Source of the DNA: Pseudomonadota bacterium
GTDB taxonomy: Bacteria > Pseudomonadota > Gammaproteobacteria > Xanthomonadales > Rhodanobacteraceae
NCBI GenBank assembly: GCA_018240565.1
Contig: JAFEFO010000042.1
Coordinates: 55,460-119,459, forward strand
Reading direction: 5' to 3'
Length of the DNA stretch: 64,000 nt
Positions within the stretch are counted from its first letter, which is position 1; each line of letters begins with the position of its first letter. Shown here piece by piece: positions 7,566 through 16,485 of the stretch. The position numbers were made by a program, and so were the translations under genes. The notes below the pieces were generated by a model. The model was not told the origin of the DNA. It saw only the letters and a program-made list of their open reading frames with translations, and made no database searches.

Positions 7566-9980
7566 TCAATGCAGCGTCTTGTAGACTTCCGGATCGAACG
7601 CATCCACGGCGACGACTTCGTTGCGTGCGGCGTCGGCTTCCTGGATCAGGTCGTATTCGGCCTGCGTGATCACGCCGGCTTTCAGGCCCATTTCGTCGAG
7701 CATGTGCCCGGGCGCGCGATCGAGTTTTCCGGCGCGCACGGCGTCGCGCAGTTTCGTTTCCACCGGGATCGCGCGCACCGCCTTGGCGAGCGCCGCTTCC
7801 AGCGCGCCGAGGCCGACTTCGTTCGGCGGCGGCACGAAGATATCCTGCGTGAGATTGATGCGCGCCTCGCGGTCTTCGAGGATGTCGCGCGCGACGCGCG
7901 AGCCGAGTTTGTCCGAGGGCGGGCGGAAGCGCGCGCCGAGCGGGAAGATCACCCACGACAGCCACCACGCGGCGGCGCGCATCGGCAGGTTTTCCAATAC
8001 ACCGAGCAGCGCTTCCTGGATGCGGTACAGGCACAGGTCTACGCTCCAGCGTACAAGACTGTAGTTCGGCGTGGTCTTGGCTTCGTCGTGGTAGCGCTTG
8101 AGTGCGGCCGAGGCCAGATACAAATAGGCGAGCGCATCGGCGAGGCGACCGGAAATCTTCTCGCGGCGCTTGAGCGTGCCGCCGAGCGTGCCCATCGCGA
8201 CATCTGACAACAGCTCGAACGCGGCCGAGAAACGCGACAGGTGCTGGTAGTAACGCACGGTGTCCTCGGTGCGCGGCGCACTGGCAAGGCGGCTGCCTGT
8301 CCACGCCAGCAATTTTGCGCGCGTCGCGTTGCGGAACAACAGGTTCACATGGCCGAAGATCGCCTTGTCGAATTTCTTCAGGTCTTTCTCGGCGATCGAG
8401 TTGATCTCGTGCTGCACGAACGGATGGCAGCGGATCGCGCCCTGGCCGTAAATGATCATCGAACGCGTGAGGATGTTCGCGCCTTCCACCGTAATCCCAA
8501 TGGGCACCGCGTCCCAGGTGCGCGCGAGTGGATTGCGCGGGCCTTTCTGGATCGCCGCGCCGGCGCGGATGTCCATCGCGTCGGTGACGACCTCGCGCAT
8601 GCCTTCGGTCAGGTAGGCCTTGGCAATCGCCGACAGCACCGCCGGTTTTTCGCCAGCGTCGAGCGCGCCGCAGGTGAGCGTGCGCGTGGCGGTCATGTAG
8701 TACGTCTTGCCGGCGATGCGTGCGAGCGGTTCCTCGATACCCTCGAAGCGGCCGATCGGCGTGTCGAACTGTTCGCGTACCGTCGCGTACGCACCGCTGA
8801 TGCGCGTCATCATCTGCGCCGCGCCGACCGACAGCGCCGGCAGCGAAATCGAGCGTCCCGCGGCGAGGCATTCCATCAGCATGCGCCAGCCGTGGCCGAT
8901 GCCTTCGCGTCCGCCGATGATGCAATCCAGTGGTGCGAACACATCCTTGCCGACAATGGGTCCATTCATGAACGGCACGCCCATCGGGTCGTGGCGCTGG
9001 CCGATGTCGATGCCGTCCAGGTCGCGCGAGATCAGCGCGCAGGTGATGCCGAGGTCTTCCTTGTCGCCGAGCAGGTGATCCGGGTCCTGGATGCGGAAGG
9101 CAAGGCCGATCAGGCTCGCGACGGGGGCGAGGGTGATGTAGCGCTTCTTCCAGTTCAGGCGCAGGCCGAGCACTTCCTTGCCGTCGATGACGCGCTTCTC
9201 GACCACACCGGTGGATTGCGTTGCCGCCGCATCGGAGCCGGCTTCCGGGCCGGTCAGGCCGAAGCAGGGCACGTCCTCGCCACAAGCCAGACGCGGCAGA
9301 TAATATTTTTTCTGTTCGTCGGTACCGTAATGCAGCAGCAGTTCGCCGGGGCCGAGCGAATTGGGCACCATCACCGTCACCGCGGCCGTGATCGAACGCG
9401 ACGAGATTTTTGTCACCACGCGCGAGTGCGCGATCGCGGAAAATCCCAGGCCGCCATATTCCTTGGGAATGATCATGCCGAGGAAGCGGTTGGTTTTCAG
9501 GAACGCCCAGATGCTGGCGGACAAGTCGCGTTGCTGGTTGACCTGCCAGTCGTCGAGCTTGGCGCACAGTTCCTGCACGGGGCCATCCATGAACGCCTGT
9601 TCCTCGGCGGTCAATGGCGCAGGTTTGAAATCGAGCAACTTCTGCCAGTGCGGCCGGCCGGAAAACAGCTCGCCATCCCACCACACGGTGCCGGCGTCGA
9701 GCGCGATGCGCTCGGTCTCGCCCAGGCGCGGCAGCACCGGCGCCATCAGTTTCATGGCGAAGCGCGAAACCAGCAGGCGGCGCAGAGGCGGCAAACCGAA
9801 AATCGCGGCCAAAACGATGAATACGATTGTCGTAACTTCGAACAACAGCGGTGAAGCGATGCCGCAGATCCGCCAGCCGATCAGCCAGACGGCGACTGCG
9901 CCGGTCCAGGCATAGAAGCCGTAGCCGAGGAACAACAGCGTGCTGAGCAGGATCAGCGCAAGGATGAACGTGAGGATCAT
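7566..9980 (-). CDS. fadE: Acyl-CoA dehydrogenase, FadE type
   Basis: An 804-residue flavoprotein close in length to Escherichia coli FadE (814). It catalyses the first step of fatty-acid beta-oxidation, acyl-CoA to trans-2-enoyl-CoA, using FAD. The N-terminus carries two hydrophobic segments (residues about 1-45 and 50-70) that place it at the inner membrane, as in FadE. The acyl-CoA dehydrogenase core follows: TITAAVTVMVPNSLGPGELL, CFGLTGPEAGSDAA (the FAD and substrate loop), and LNWKKRYITLAPVA. A C-terminal DUF1974 domain of about 280 residues is typical of FadE. The only other gene that seems to share its transcript is the DUF4124 gene; no other beta-oxidation genes lie nearby. Confidence 0.95.
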   Translation of the reverse strand: MILTFILALILLSTLLFLGYGFYAWTGAVAVWLIGWRICGIASPLLFEVTTIVFIVLAAIFGLPPLRRLLVSRFAMKLMAPVLPRLGETERIALDAGTVWWDGELFSGRPHWQKLLDFKPAPLTAEEQAFMDGPVQELCAKLDDWQVNQQRDLSASIWAFLKTNRFLGMIIPKEYGGLGFSAIAHSRVVTKISSRSITAAVTVMVPNSLGPGELLLHYGTDEQKKYYLPRLACGEDVPCFGLTGPEAGSDAAATQSTGVVEKRVIDGKEVLGLRLNWKKRYITLAPVASLIGLAFRIQDPDHLLGDKEDLGITCALISRDLDGIDIGQRHDPMGVPFMNGPIVGKDVFAPLDCIIGGREGIGHGWRMLMECLAAGRSISLPALSVGAAQMMTRISGAYATVREQFDTPIGRFEGIEEPLARIAGKTYYMTATRTLTCGALDAGEKPAVLSAIAKAYLTEGMREVVTDAMDIRAGAAIQKGPRNPLARTWDAVPIGITVEGANILTRSMIIYGQGAIRCHPFVQHEINSIAEKDLKKFDKAIFGHVNLLFRNATRAKLLAWTGSRLASAPRTEDTVRYYQHLSRFSAAFELLSDVAMGTLGGTLKRREKISGRLADALAYLYLASAALKRYHDEAKTTPNYSLVRWSVDLCLYRIQEALLGVLENLPMRAAAWWLSWVIFPLGARFRPPSDKLGSRVARDILEDREARINLTQDIFVPPPNEVGLGALEAALAKAVRAIPVETKLRDAVRAGKLDRAPGHMLDEMGLKAGVITQAEYDLIQEADAARNEVVAVDAFDPEVYKTLH

Positions 9981-10042
9981 GGGCGCACCGCGATGGGGTC
10001 GGTCGAGCCCCTATCATCCGCCGCGAGCGCGGAAAAGCAAGA

Positions 10043-10381
10043 TTATTGCGCGTTGCGCAAGTCGGCGTTGTTGAAGTTGAACTGCAGGTACAGCACGCTG
10101 GCGTTGCCCTGCGCGTCGAAACGCACGCGGCATTCGTAACTTTGCCTGTCCTGCGTCGGCAAGCCCTTGTCGAGCACGATCGTGGAGGTCAGCAGCAGGG
10201 TGTCGGCGGATTCGGACTTGGCATGCGCCGCCAGATCCTTCAGGTCCAGCGCGAAGCTGCGGCCGTTCATGCGCCGGGCGATTTCTGCATTGCAGGCACT
10301 GGCCGCGTTGTCGTTGCGACTCGGGCTGCACGCACCCAGCAAGGCGCAACAACCCAACATGAGGATGGTGCGGATGTGCAT
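10043..10381 (-). CDS. Small putative lipoprotein
   Basis: 112 residues. MHIRTILMLGCCALLGACSPS is a lipoprotein signal with lipobox LGAC (modified Cys at about 18). The mature part has two more cysteines (ACNAEIARRMNGRSF and YECRVRFDAQGNASVLYLQFNF), probably a disulfide, and ends in a predicted beta-rich region. No named family was recognised. It lies between fadE and the SGNH hydrolase on the same strand, with gaps of about 60 and 90 bases, so it may have its own promoter. Confidence 0.75.
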   Translation of the reverse strand: MHIRTILMLGCCALLGACSPSRNDNAASACNAEIARRMNGRSFALDLKDLAAHAKSESADTLLLTSTIVLDKGLPTQDRQSYECRVRFDAQGNASVLYLQFNFNNADLRNAQ

Positions 10382-10468
10382 TGCGCCCTCCCGTGTGTGC
10401 GCCGCTGCGGGTGCCTGCTCGCGTCCGATACTACCGCAATGGACCCAAGAGGGTGTCGTCGCGTCGCG

Positions 10469-11119
10469 CTAGGGCGCAGCCAAGGCGCTTCGTGCGGCGG
10501 GCTCGATGGTTGCAAGCCAGCGCGCATACATGGCCGCGGAAGGATGCAGGCCGTCGGCGGCGAGCATGTCCGCATTTCCGCCGCGGTCGCGTGAGGTCGC
10601 GGTGATGTCGACGAAGTGCACGTGCGATCGCGCTGAAATTTCCGTAGCCGCCGCGTTGAACGCATCGATTTCACGCGCGACTTGCGCTACATCACGGCCG
10701 CTTTGCGCACCGAAGCGGGTCACGCCCCAGTCCGGAATGGAAACGACGACCACGTGTTGCGGATTGCCGCCCGCAAACGCAATTGCGCGCTCGAGCAACA
10801 TGCGGAATTCGGTTCGGTAATTCTCCAGGTCGCGGCCACGATATTGGTTGTTGACGCCGATCAGCAACGTGACCAGGTCGTACGGCGGGTGGAAGGCATG
10901 CGCGTCCATCGCGACGGAGAGTTCGTCCGTGGTCCAACCGGTGCGCGCGACGATTTCAGGTGCGCCAAGGTGCAACAGGGCGGCAAGTTGGTGCGGCCAG
11001 TTTTCGCTTGCCGGCAGGCCTTCGCCGATCGTGTACGAGTCACCGAGGGCAAGGAAGCGTGGCGACGGACTTGCCACGCCGGCAGCGAGCATGGCGCCAG
11101 CGGCGAGGCTAAGCCACAT
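10469..11119 (-). CDS. SGNH/GDSL-family hydrolase, exported
   Basis: A 216-residue esterase or lipase-like protein. It has the SGNH blocks: ALGDSYTIGEG with the nucleophilic serine (block I), LLIGVNNQYRG with the oxyanion Asn (block III), and DGLHPSAAMY with the catalytic Asp/His (block V). The ATG at 11117-11119 gives a short signal peptide (MWLSLAAGAMLAAGVASPSP), so export to the periplasm is likely. A TTG ten codons upstream is a possible alternative. The start overlaps the 3' end of the aminotransferase gene by 11 bases, which implies coupled translation. The substrate (ester, thioester or acylated sugar) cannot be told from sequence. Confidence 0.85.
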   Translation of the reverse strand: MWLSLAAGAMLAAGVASPSPRFLALGDSYTIGEGLPASENWPHQLAALLHLGAPEIVARTGWTTDELSVAMDAHAFHPPYDLVTLLIGVNNQYRGRDLENYRTEFRMLLERAIAFAGGNPQHVVVVSIPDWGVTRFGAQSGRDVAQVAREIDAFNAAATEISARSHVHFVDITATSRDRGGNADMLAADGLHPSAAMYARWLATIEPAARSALAAP

Positions 11120-12362
11120 GGCGCCGCTGCGTCGTGGCCATCCGCCCAAGGCAGCGCTCGATGCGCGCGAACACCTCGCGCATTTGCGCAGGCGGCGGCA
11201 GCAAGGTGACGCGGAAGTGGTTCGCCTGGGCGATGTTGAAACCGCGGCCGGGTACGATCAGCACGTTCTCGGCTTCGAGCAAGTCCAGCGCGAAGGCGTG
11301 GTCGTCGAACTCCGCCAGCGCAGCCGCACGCACCGATGGAAACGCATACAGCGCGCCTTGTGGCGCGACCACGTCGAGGAATTCGCTGCTGGCGCAATGT
11401 TCGATCACGGCGCGGCGCGCCTCGTGCAAACGTCCGCCCGGCGCGGTCAACGCCGTGATCGTGTCCGGCCCGGCCAGCGCCGGTGCGATCGCCCACTGCC
11501 CGGGCACGTTCGCGCACAGGCGCAGGCTGGAAAGCAGGTCGAGCGCGTGATGGATTTCCGCCAATGCTTCGTGCGCACCGGAAAGACTGACCCAGCCCAC
11601 GCGCCAGCCGCAGGCGCGGTGCACCTTGGACAAGCCGCCAAACGTCAGCGTCGGCACTTCGCCGGCAAGCGGCGCCAGTGGCTCGAAGCGCGCATCGTCG
11701 TAGAGAATCTCGTCGTAGATTTCATCGCTGAGCAGCACCAGTCGATGGCGCGCGGCGATGGCCACGAGTGCAGCGAGGAGTTCGCGCGGATACACCGCGC
11801 CGGTCGGATTGTTCGGATTGATCACGACCAGGGCGCGCGTGCGCGGCGTGATCAGCGCTTCGATCTCATCCGGATCCGGCAGATGTCCGCGCTCGGCAGG
11901 GCAGGCGTAATAGCGCGCGCTGCCACCATTGAGCGCAACCGCGGCGCTCCACAGCGGGTAATCCGGGCTCGGCAGCAAGACTTCGTCGCCGGCATCGAGC
12001 AGGGCGCGCAGGCTCATGTCGATGAGCTCGCTCACGCCGTTGCCGACGAAAATATTCGCGGCGCAAGCGTTGTGCGCGCCACGCGCCGTTTCACGCGCCG
12101 CGATCGCCTCGCGCGCGGACGGCAGCCCCTGCTGCGGGCAATACGCTTCGCTATCGGACACATGTGCCGCGACGGCCGCGCGCAGGTGCTCCGGCGCGGC
12201 GAAGCCGAAGCGCCCGGGATTGCCGATGTTCAGGTGCACGATGTCGCGGCCGGCGGCTTCGAGCTCGCGCGCGCGCCGCGACAGCTCGCCGCGGATGTCG
12301 TAACGCACGTCGGCCAGACGGGGGTTGGCGCGGACCGGGGGACGGGGCAGGGGCACGGACAT
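11109..12362 (-). CDS. Pyridoxal-phosphate aminotransferase, AlaA-like class I/II
   Basis: A 417-residue fold-type I aminotransferase. NPNNPTGAVY (from residue 182) and SDEIYDEI (from 212) are family signatures, and the PLP-binding lysine is K246 in FGGLSKVHRACGWRVGW. The nearest functional group known to me is the glutamate-pyruvate aminotransferase AlaA, which makes alanine from pyruvate; substrate specificity is inference. The gene starts 91 bases from rsgA, which is divergent, and its end overlaps the SGNH hydrolase start. Confidence 0.88.
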   Translation of the reverse strand: MSVPLPRPPVRANPRLADVRYDIRGELSRRARELEAAGRDIVHLNIGNPGRFGFAAPEHLRAAVAAHVSDSEAYCPQQGLPSAREAIAARETARGAHNACAANIFVGNGVSELIDMSLRALLDAGDEVLLPSPDYPLWSAAVALNGGSARYYACPAERGHLPDPDEIEALITPRTRALVVINPNNPTGAVYPRELLAALVAIAARHRLVLLSDEIYDEILYDDARFEPLAPLAGEVPTLTFGGLSKVHRACGWRVGWVSLSGAHEALAEIHHALDLLSSLRLCANVPGQWAIAPALAGPDTITALTAPGGRLHEARRAVIEHCASSEFLDVVAPQGALYAFPSVRAAALAEFDDHAFALDLLEAENVLIVPGRGFNIAQANHFRVTLLPPPAQMREVFARIERCLGRMATTQRRHVA

Positions 12363-12453
12363 GGATCAGGCGCCAAGATTGTTGTGGCGCAGCATGCTAG
12401 CCAAATCCCATGCGATTTCAAGCCGGATGCACCGCAGCAGGTAAAATGCCGGC

Positions 12454-13527
12454 ATGCAGCCGATCCACGACCACGCCCGCCTGACCGCCATCGGTTGGCG
12501 TGGCGACCTGCCCGACGTGGCGCCCGGCCAGCGCCTGGCGCGGGTAGTCGCCCAGCATCGCAATGGCTATCGCGTGCATGATGGCGCGATGGAGTTCGCC
12601 GCTCAGCCGGCGCCGCGTTTCCTGCGTCGCGACGTCGACCCGGTCGAGCGGCCGGCGGTCGGGGATTTCATCGTCCTCGCCGGCACGGTGCCGCCGGTCA
12701 TCGAGAAAATCCTGCCGCGGCGCAGCCTGCTTGCCCGCGCCGCCGCCGGCGAACGTCATCGTCGCCAGGTCATCGCCGCGAACATCGACACCGTGTTCGT
12801 GCTGATGGGACTGGATGGCGATTTCAATCCGCGCCGCATCGAGCGCTATCTCGTGCTGATCGAGGGCAGCGGCGCGCGCGCCGTGGTCGTGCTGACGAAA
12901 TTCGACAAAGTGGAAAACGCGGCATCGACCGCGATGCGCGCGGAACTGGCTGCGGCCGCGCCCGGCGCGCAAATCCTCGCGATCAACGCCAAGGACGCCG
13001 CCAGCATCGCGCCACTGCTCGCCTACCTGCAACCCGGCGACAGCGCCGTGCTGGTGGGATCGTCCGGCGCGGGCAAGTCCACGCTCACCAACACCCTGCT
13101 CGGCGTCCAGCGCCATGCCACCGCCGCCGTGCGTGGCCATGACAGTCGCGGCCGTCACACCACCACGCATCGCGCCTTGGTACAATTGCCCAGCGGCGGT
13201 TGCCTGATCGACACGCCGGGCATGCGCGAGATCAAGTTCACCGGCAACGAGGAATTGGGCGCGGCGAATTTCGCGGACATCGAAACCCTGGCGCTGGATT
13301 GCCGCTTCGGCGATTGCGGCCACGGCAACGAACCCGGTTGTGCGGTGCGCGCGGCGCGCGAATCCGGCGAACTGGATGCCGAGCGCTGGCAAGCCTGGTT
13401 GAAATTGCGCGGCGAGATCGCCGCCGCCGGCGATGCGCTGGAAGCACAGCTCAAGCGCAAGTCCGCGGCGCGCGTGCAGAACAAGGCTTTGGGGAAGCGG
13501 CTGGTTGAAAAGTATGGAAGGCGCTGA
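12454..13527 (+). CDS. rsgA: Ribosome small-subunit biogenesis GTPase RsgA
   Basis: A 357-residue circularly permuted GTPase that helps mature the 30S subunit. It has an N-terminal OB domain (residues about 35-110), then the G4 motif TKFDK (about 149), the P-loop GSSGAGKS at 202-209 and G3 DTPGMRE (about 252). The C-terminal zinc knuckle has ligands C283, C288, H290 and C296. The permuted order G4-G1-G3 is diagnostic of RsgA/YjeQ. Length matches the family. Confidence 0.96.
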   Translation: MQPIHDHARLTAIGWRGDLPDVAPGQRLARVVAQHRNGYRVHDGAMEFAAQPAPRFLRRDVDPVERPAVGDFIVLAGTVPPVIEKILPRRSLLARAAAGERHRRQVIAANIDTVFVLMGLDGDFNPRRIERYLVLIEGSGARAVVVLTKFDKVENAASTAMRAELAAAAPGAQILAINAKDAASIAPLLAYLQPGDSAVLVGSSGAGKSTLTNTLLGVQRHATAAVRGHDSRGRHTTTHRALVQLPSGGCLIDTPGMREIKFTGNEELGAANFADIETLALDCRFGDCGHGNEPGCAVRAARESGELDAERWQAWLKLRGEIAAAGDALEAQLKRKSAARVQNKALGKRLVEKYGRR

Positions 13528-13572
13528 GGGGAGTGCCGCGCATGATGTTGAATCCGACTCCCCTCACGGACA

Positions 13573-15192
13573 TTGCCGACCTTGAAAGCGAACGCAAGCA
13601 AACCCTCATCCGATAGCGCACGCCTCGAAGGTCTGGCGCCGGCCGCCGCCTTGCAGGTGCGTTCCGCCATGCAGGCGCTGCGCGCCAGGCAGGCCGGCGA
13701 CGCGGAACGGAACCTACGTGCGGCATTGGCGCAGGCGCCGGGACATCCGGAAGTCCAGCGCCTGCTGGCGATCGCCTTGCGCATGCAGGGCATGAATGGC
13801 GAGGCGCTCGAATTGCTGCGCCAGGCGGCAGATCGTTGGCCGGATGACGTGATGATGCAAAATGGACTTGGCACCGCGCTGGATGCATCCGGCGACCGCG
13901 TGGCGGCGATTGCGGCCTTCCGTCGAGCTTGCGAACTTGCTCCGGAAGCGGCGGTGTTGTGGGCAAACCTGGGCAAGACGCTCGGCGATTACAGCCAGTT
14001 CGAGGAAGCCATCCCGGTGCTCGAGCACGCACTGCGCATTGCGCCGCATGCGGCCAGCAGCATTCGCCTGGCGCATGCGCTGCGTGCGATCGGGCGCATC
14101 GATGAAGCCGAACAGCGGCTGCGCGCCATGCTTGCCGACGCACCTGCCGACAACGAAGTCTGGCTCGCCCTGGCAGGACTCAAGACCCGGCCGCTGAAAA
14201 AGAGTGATTCCGCGCGCATGCAGGCATTGCTGCAACGGGCGGACCTGAAGCCCGGCGAACGCATATCGCTGTTGTTCGCCCTTGCCAAGTCGTACGATGA
14301 TCAACGCCTCTATGAGCAGGCATTTGCCGCGTACGTCGATGGCAACGCGGCAACGCGCCGCATCCATCATTGGGATGCCGGGCTTTTCCGCGCCTTCGTC
14401 GACGACATATTGCATGCGTTTGCACGCCCGGTTGCCGATATCCCCGGCCAGCAGGGCGACGAAGTGATTTTCATCGTCAGCCTGCCGCGATCCGGTTCCA
14501 GCCTGACCGAGCAGATACTCGCATCGCATCCAAAGGTCGTCGGCGCCGGCGAGCTGGATTCGACCACCGTCGTGATCGACACCGAATCGGCGCGGCGTGG
14601 CGAGCCTTTTCCGCTGTGGGTCAAAGCCGCAACGCCGGAAGATTGGTTGCGCATGGGCCGGCACTACCTGGATCTCACCGAGCGCTGGCGCAAACCCGGG
14701 CAACGATTCACCGACAAATTGCCGGGTAACTGGCTGCGCGTCGGCGCGATCTTCGCAATGCTTCCCGGTGCGCGCGTGATCGATTGCCGGCGCGATCCGG
14801 TGGAATCGTGTTTTTCCTGCTTCCGCACCTTGTTCAGCCACGCCAACCAGCCATTCAGCTACGAGCTCGGCGACATCGCCGCGTATTGGCGTGACTACGA
14901 TCGCGCCAGCCGGCATTGGCAGGCCTTGTATCCGAAGGCATTCCGCGCGCAGCAATACGAGGCGCTGGTGGCCGATCCGGAAGCGCAGACGCGCGAGCTG
15001 TTGGACTTCTGCGGTCTGGATTTCGATCCGGCCTGCCTGCGTTATTGGGAGGCGCAGCATAGTGTGCGCACCGCCAGCGCCGCGCAGGTGCGCGAGCCGA
15101 TCCGCAAGGACACGGCGCGGGCGAACCGGTACGGCGCATTGCTCGACCCCTTGCGCACGGAGCTTGGCTTGCCGCCGTTTGCGGCGAGATAG
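13573..15192 (+). CDS. TPR-repeat sulfotransferase family protein
   Basis: A 539-residue protein. Residues about 25-270 are tetratricopeptide-like helical repeats with Ala/Leu-rich 34-residue periodicity (for example [29 protein letters not shown], then ANLGKTLGDYSQFEEAIPVLEHALRIAP). From about residue 298 it is a sulfotransferase domain with the PAPS phosphate loop LPRSGSSLTEQIL (304-316) and a later RDPVESCFSCFR motif. The start is uncertain: the TTG at 13573 fits the open frame, but no ATG occurs before codon 33. Known family members transfer sulfuryl groups to proteins or glycans; the substrate here is unknown. It sits 45 bases after rsgA. Confidence 0.82.
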   Translation: MPTLKANASKPSSDSARLEGLAPAAALQVRSAMQALRARQAGDAERNLRAALAQAPGHPEVQRLLAIALRMQGMNGEALELLRQAADRWPDDVMMQNGLGTALDASGDRVAAIAAFRRACELAPEAAVLWANLGKTLGDYSQFEEAIPVLEHALRIAPHAASSIRLAHALRAIGRIDEAEQRLRAMLADAPADNEVWLALAGLKTRPLKKSDSARMQALLQRADLKPGERISLLFALAKSYDDQRLYEQAFAAYVDGNAATRRIHHWDAGLFRAFVDDILHAFARPVADIPGQQGDEVIFIVSLPRSGSSLTEQILASHPKVVGAGELDSTTVVIDTESARRGEPFPLWVKAATPEDWLRMGRHYLDLTERWRKPGQRFTDKLPGNWLRVGAIFAMLPGARVIDCRRDPVESCFSCFRTLFSHANQPFSYELGDIAAYWRDYDRASRHWQALYPKAFRAQQYEALVADPEAQTRELLDFCGLDFDPACLRYWEAQHSVRTASAAQVREPIRKDTARANRYGALLDPLRTELGLPPFAAR

Positions 15193-15216
15193 CCGGTACG
15201 CGCTATAGTGCACGCG

Positions 15217-16476
15217 ATGGACGCCGTCGCCGTTCCGCAAGGCATCGCCGAACTCGATCGCCGCCTCGTCGCGGCGATCAAGGGTGTCAAGCTGCTCGCC
15301 GCTCTGAGTTGGCCGGCGCGGGTGCAGGAAGCCTTCCTCGCCGGCTGGCGCGAGAAAAATCCCCGACTGCCCGACGTCGATTACGCAAGATCGGATTTCT
15401 CGCGCACGCGCGAGGAACTCGAGGTGGTCTATCTCGCCGCCGATGCCGGGCATCCGCTCGGCGATTACCTGCGCCGCAGCGCGCAGTCCTGGCGCATCGC
15501 CACGGAACTGCTCGATGCCGCCGGCACCGGCGATATTGCGCAGCATTCCTTCAATCTGTTTGGCCGCCCGAACGATCGCCTGCCGGGCGGCACGGTCAGC
15601 ACGCTCGACGCGGCGCGGCATTTCATCGAGCTCGCCGATGAACTCGGCGGCGAGATCGCCGCGCATGAGGCCGATTACTGCATTCCCGCCGATGTGCTGG
15701 AGCAGGAATTGCAACAGCGCCTCGACGCGTTTTTCGGCGCCGGCGTGGTGCGCGTGGAAACCGATCCGAACCTGATCGCCAAGGCCGCGGCCGGCGCGAC
15801 GCGCATCCGCCTGCGCTCGGCGACGTGCTTTTCCGAATACGACAAGAGCCAGTTGCTCGAACACGAGGCGTTCGTGCATTCGCTGACCGCGCTCAATGGC
15901 CGCGCGCAGCCGAACCTGGGTTCCTTCGCCACCAACTCGCCGCGCATCACCGCCACGCAGGAAGGCCTGGCGACGTTCGCCGAGCTCATGTCCGGATCGA
16001 TCGACATCGGCCGCATGAAGCGCATTTCCCTGCGCATCCTCGCCATCGACAAGGCGCTGGCCGGTGCCGATTTCATCGACGTGTTCAAGTTTTTCCTCGA
16101 ATCCGGTCAGACCGACGCCGACAGCTTCGCCTCGGCGGCGCGTGTGTTCCGCGGCGCGCCGCTCACGGGCGGCTGCGCGTTCACCAAGGACGCGGTGTAT
16201 CTGCACGGCTTGCTGTCGGTACACACGTTCTTCCGCTGGGCGTTGAAGAATCGCAAGCTGCAATGGTGTCGCAACCTGTTCGCCGGCAAGATGGCGCTGC
16301 ACGATGTGATCGCGCTGGCGCCATGGTTCGACTCCGGCTACATCGCCGCGCCGGTTTACCTGCCGCCGTGGATGCAGCGCACGAACGGACTGGCCGGGGC
16401 GCTCGCGTTTTCGCTGTTCGCCAACAAGATTCGCCTGGATCGTGTCGAGGCGGAGGACCTGGTGCTCGGGATCTGA
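15217..16476 (+). CDS. DUF1704 (QEGLA-motif) putative zinc metallopeptidase
   Basis: A 419-residue protein of the flavohemoglobin-expression-modulating QEGLA family (DUF1704). The diagnostic TQEGLATFAE is at residues 247-256. An HExxxH motif (H216-E217-A-F-V-H221) lies 28-33 residues before E249 of QEGLA. In the eukaryotic relatives that remove C-terminal tyrosine from tubulin, HExxxH plus a downstream glutamate bind zinc; assigning peptidase function here is inference. The ATG at 15217 is preferred over an in-frame GTG three codons upstream. It ends 9 bases before the M20 hydrolase gene, so the two are probably co-transcribed. Confidence 0.82.
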   Translation: MDAVAVPQGIAELDRRLVAAIKGVKLLAALSWPARVQEAFLAGWREKNPRLPDVDYARSDFSRTREELEVVYLAADAGHPLGDYLRRSAQSWRIATELLDAAGTGDIAQHSFNLFGRPNDRLPGGTVSTLDAARHFIELADELGGEIAAHEADYCIPADVLEQELQQRLDAFFGAGVVRVETDPNLIAKAAAGATRIRLRSATCFSEYDKSQLLEHEAFVHSLTALNGRAQPNLGSFATNSPRITATQEGLATFAELMSGSIDIGRMKRISLRILAIDKALAGADFIDVFKFFLESGQTDADSFASAARVFRGAPLTGGCAFTKDAVYLHGLLSVHTFFRWALKNRKLQWCRNLFAGKMALHDVIALAPWFDSGYIAAPVYLPPWMQRTNGLAGALAFSLFANKIRLDRVEAEDLVLGI

Positions 16477-16485
16477 TCGGGAGGG

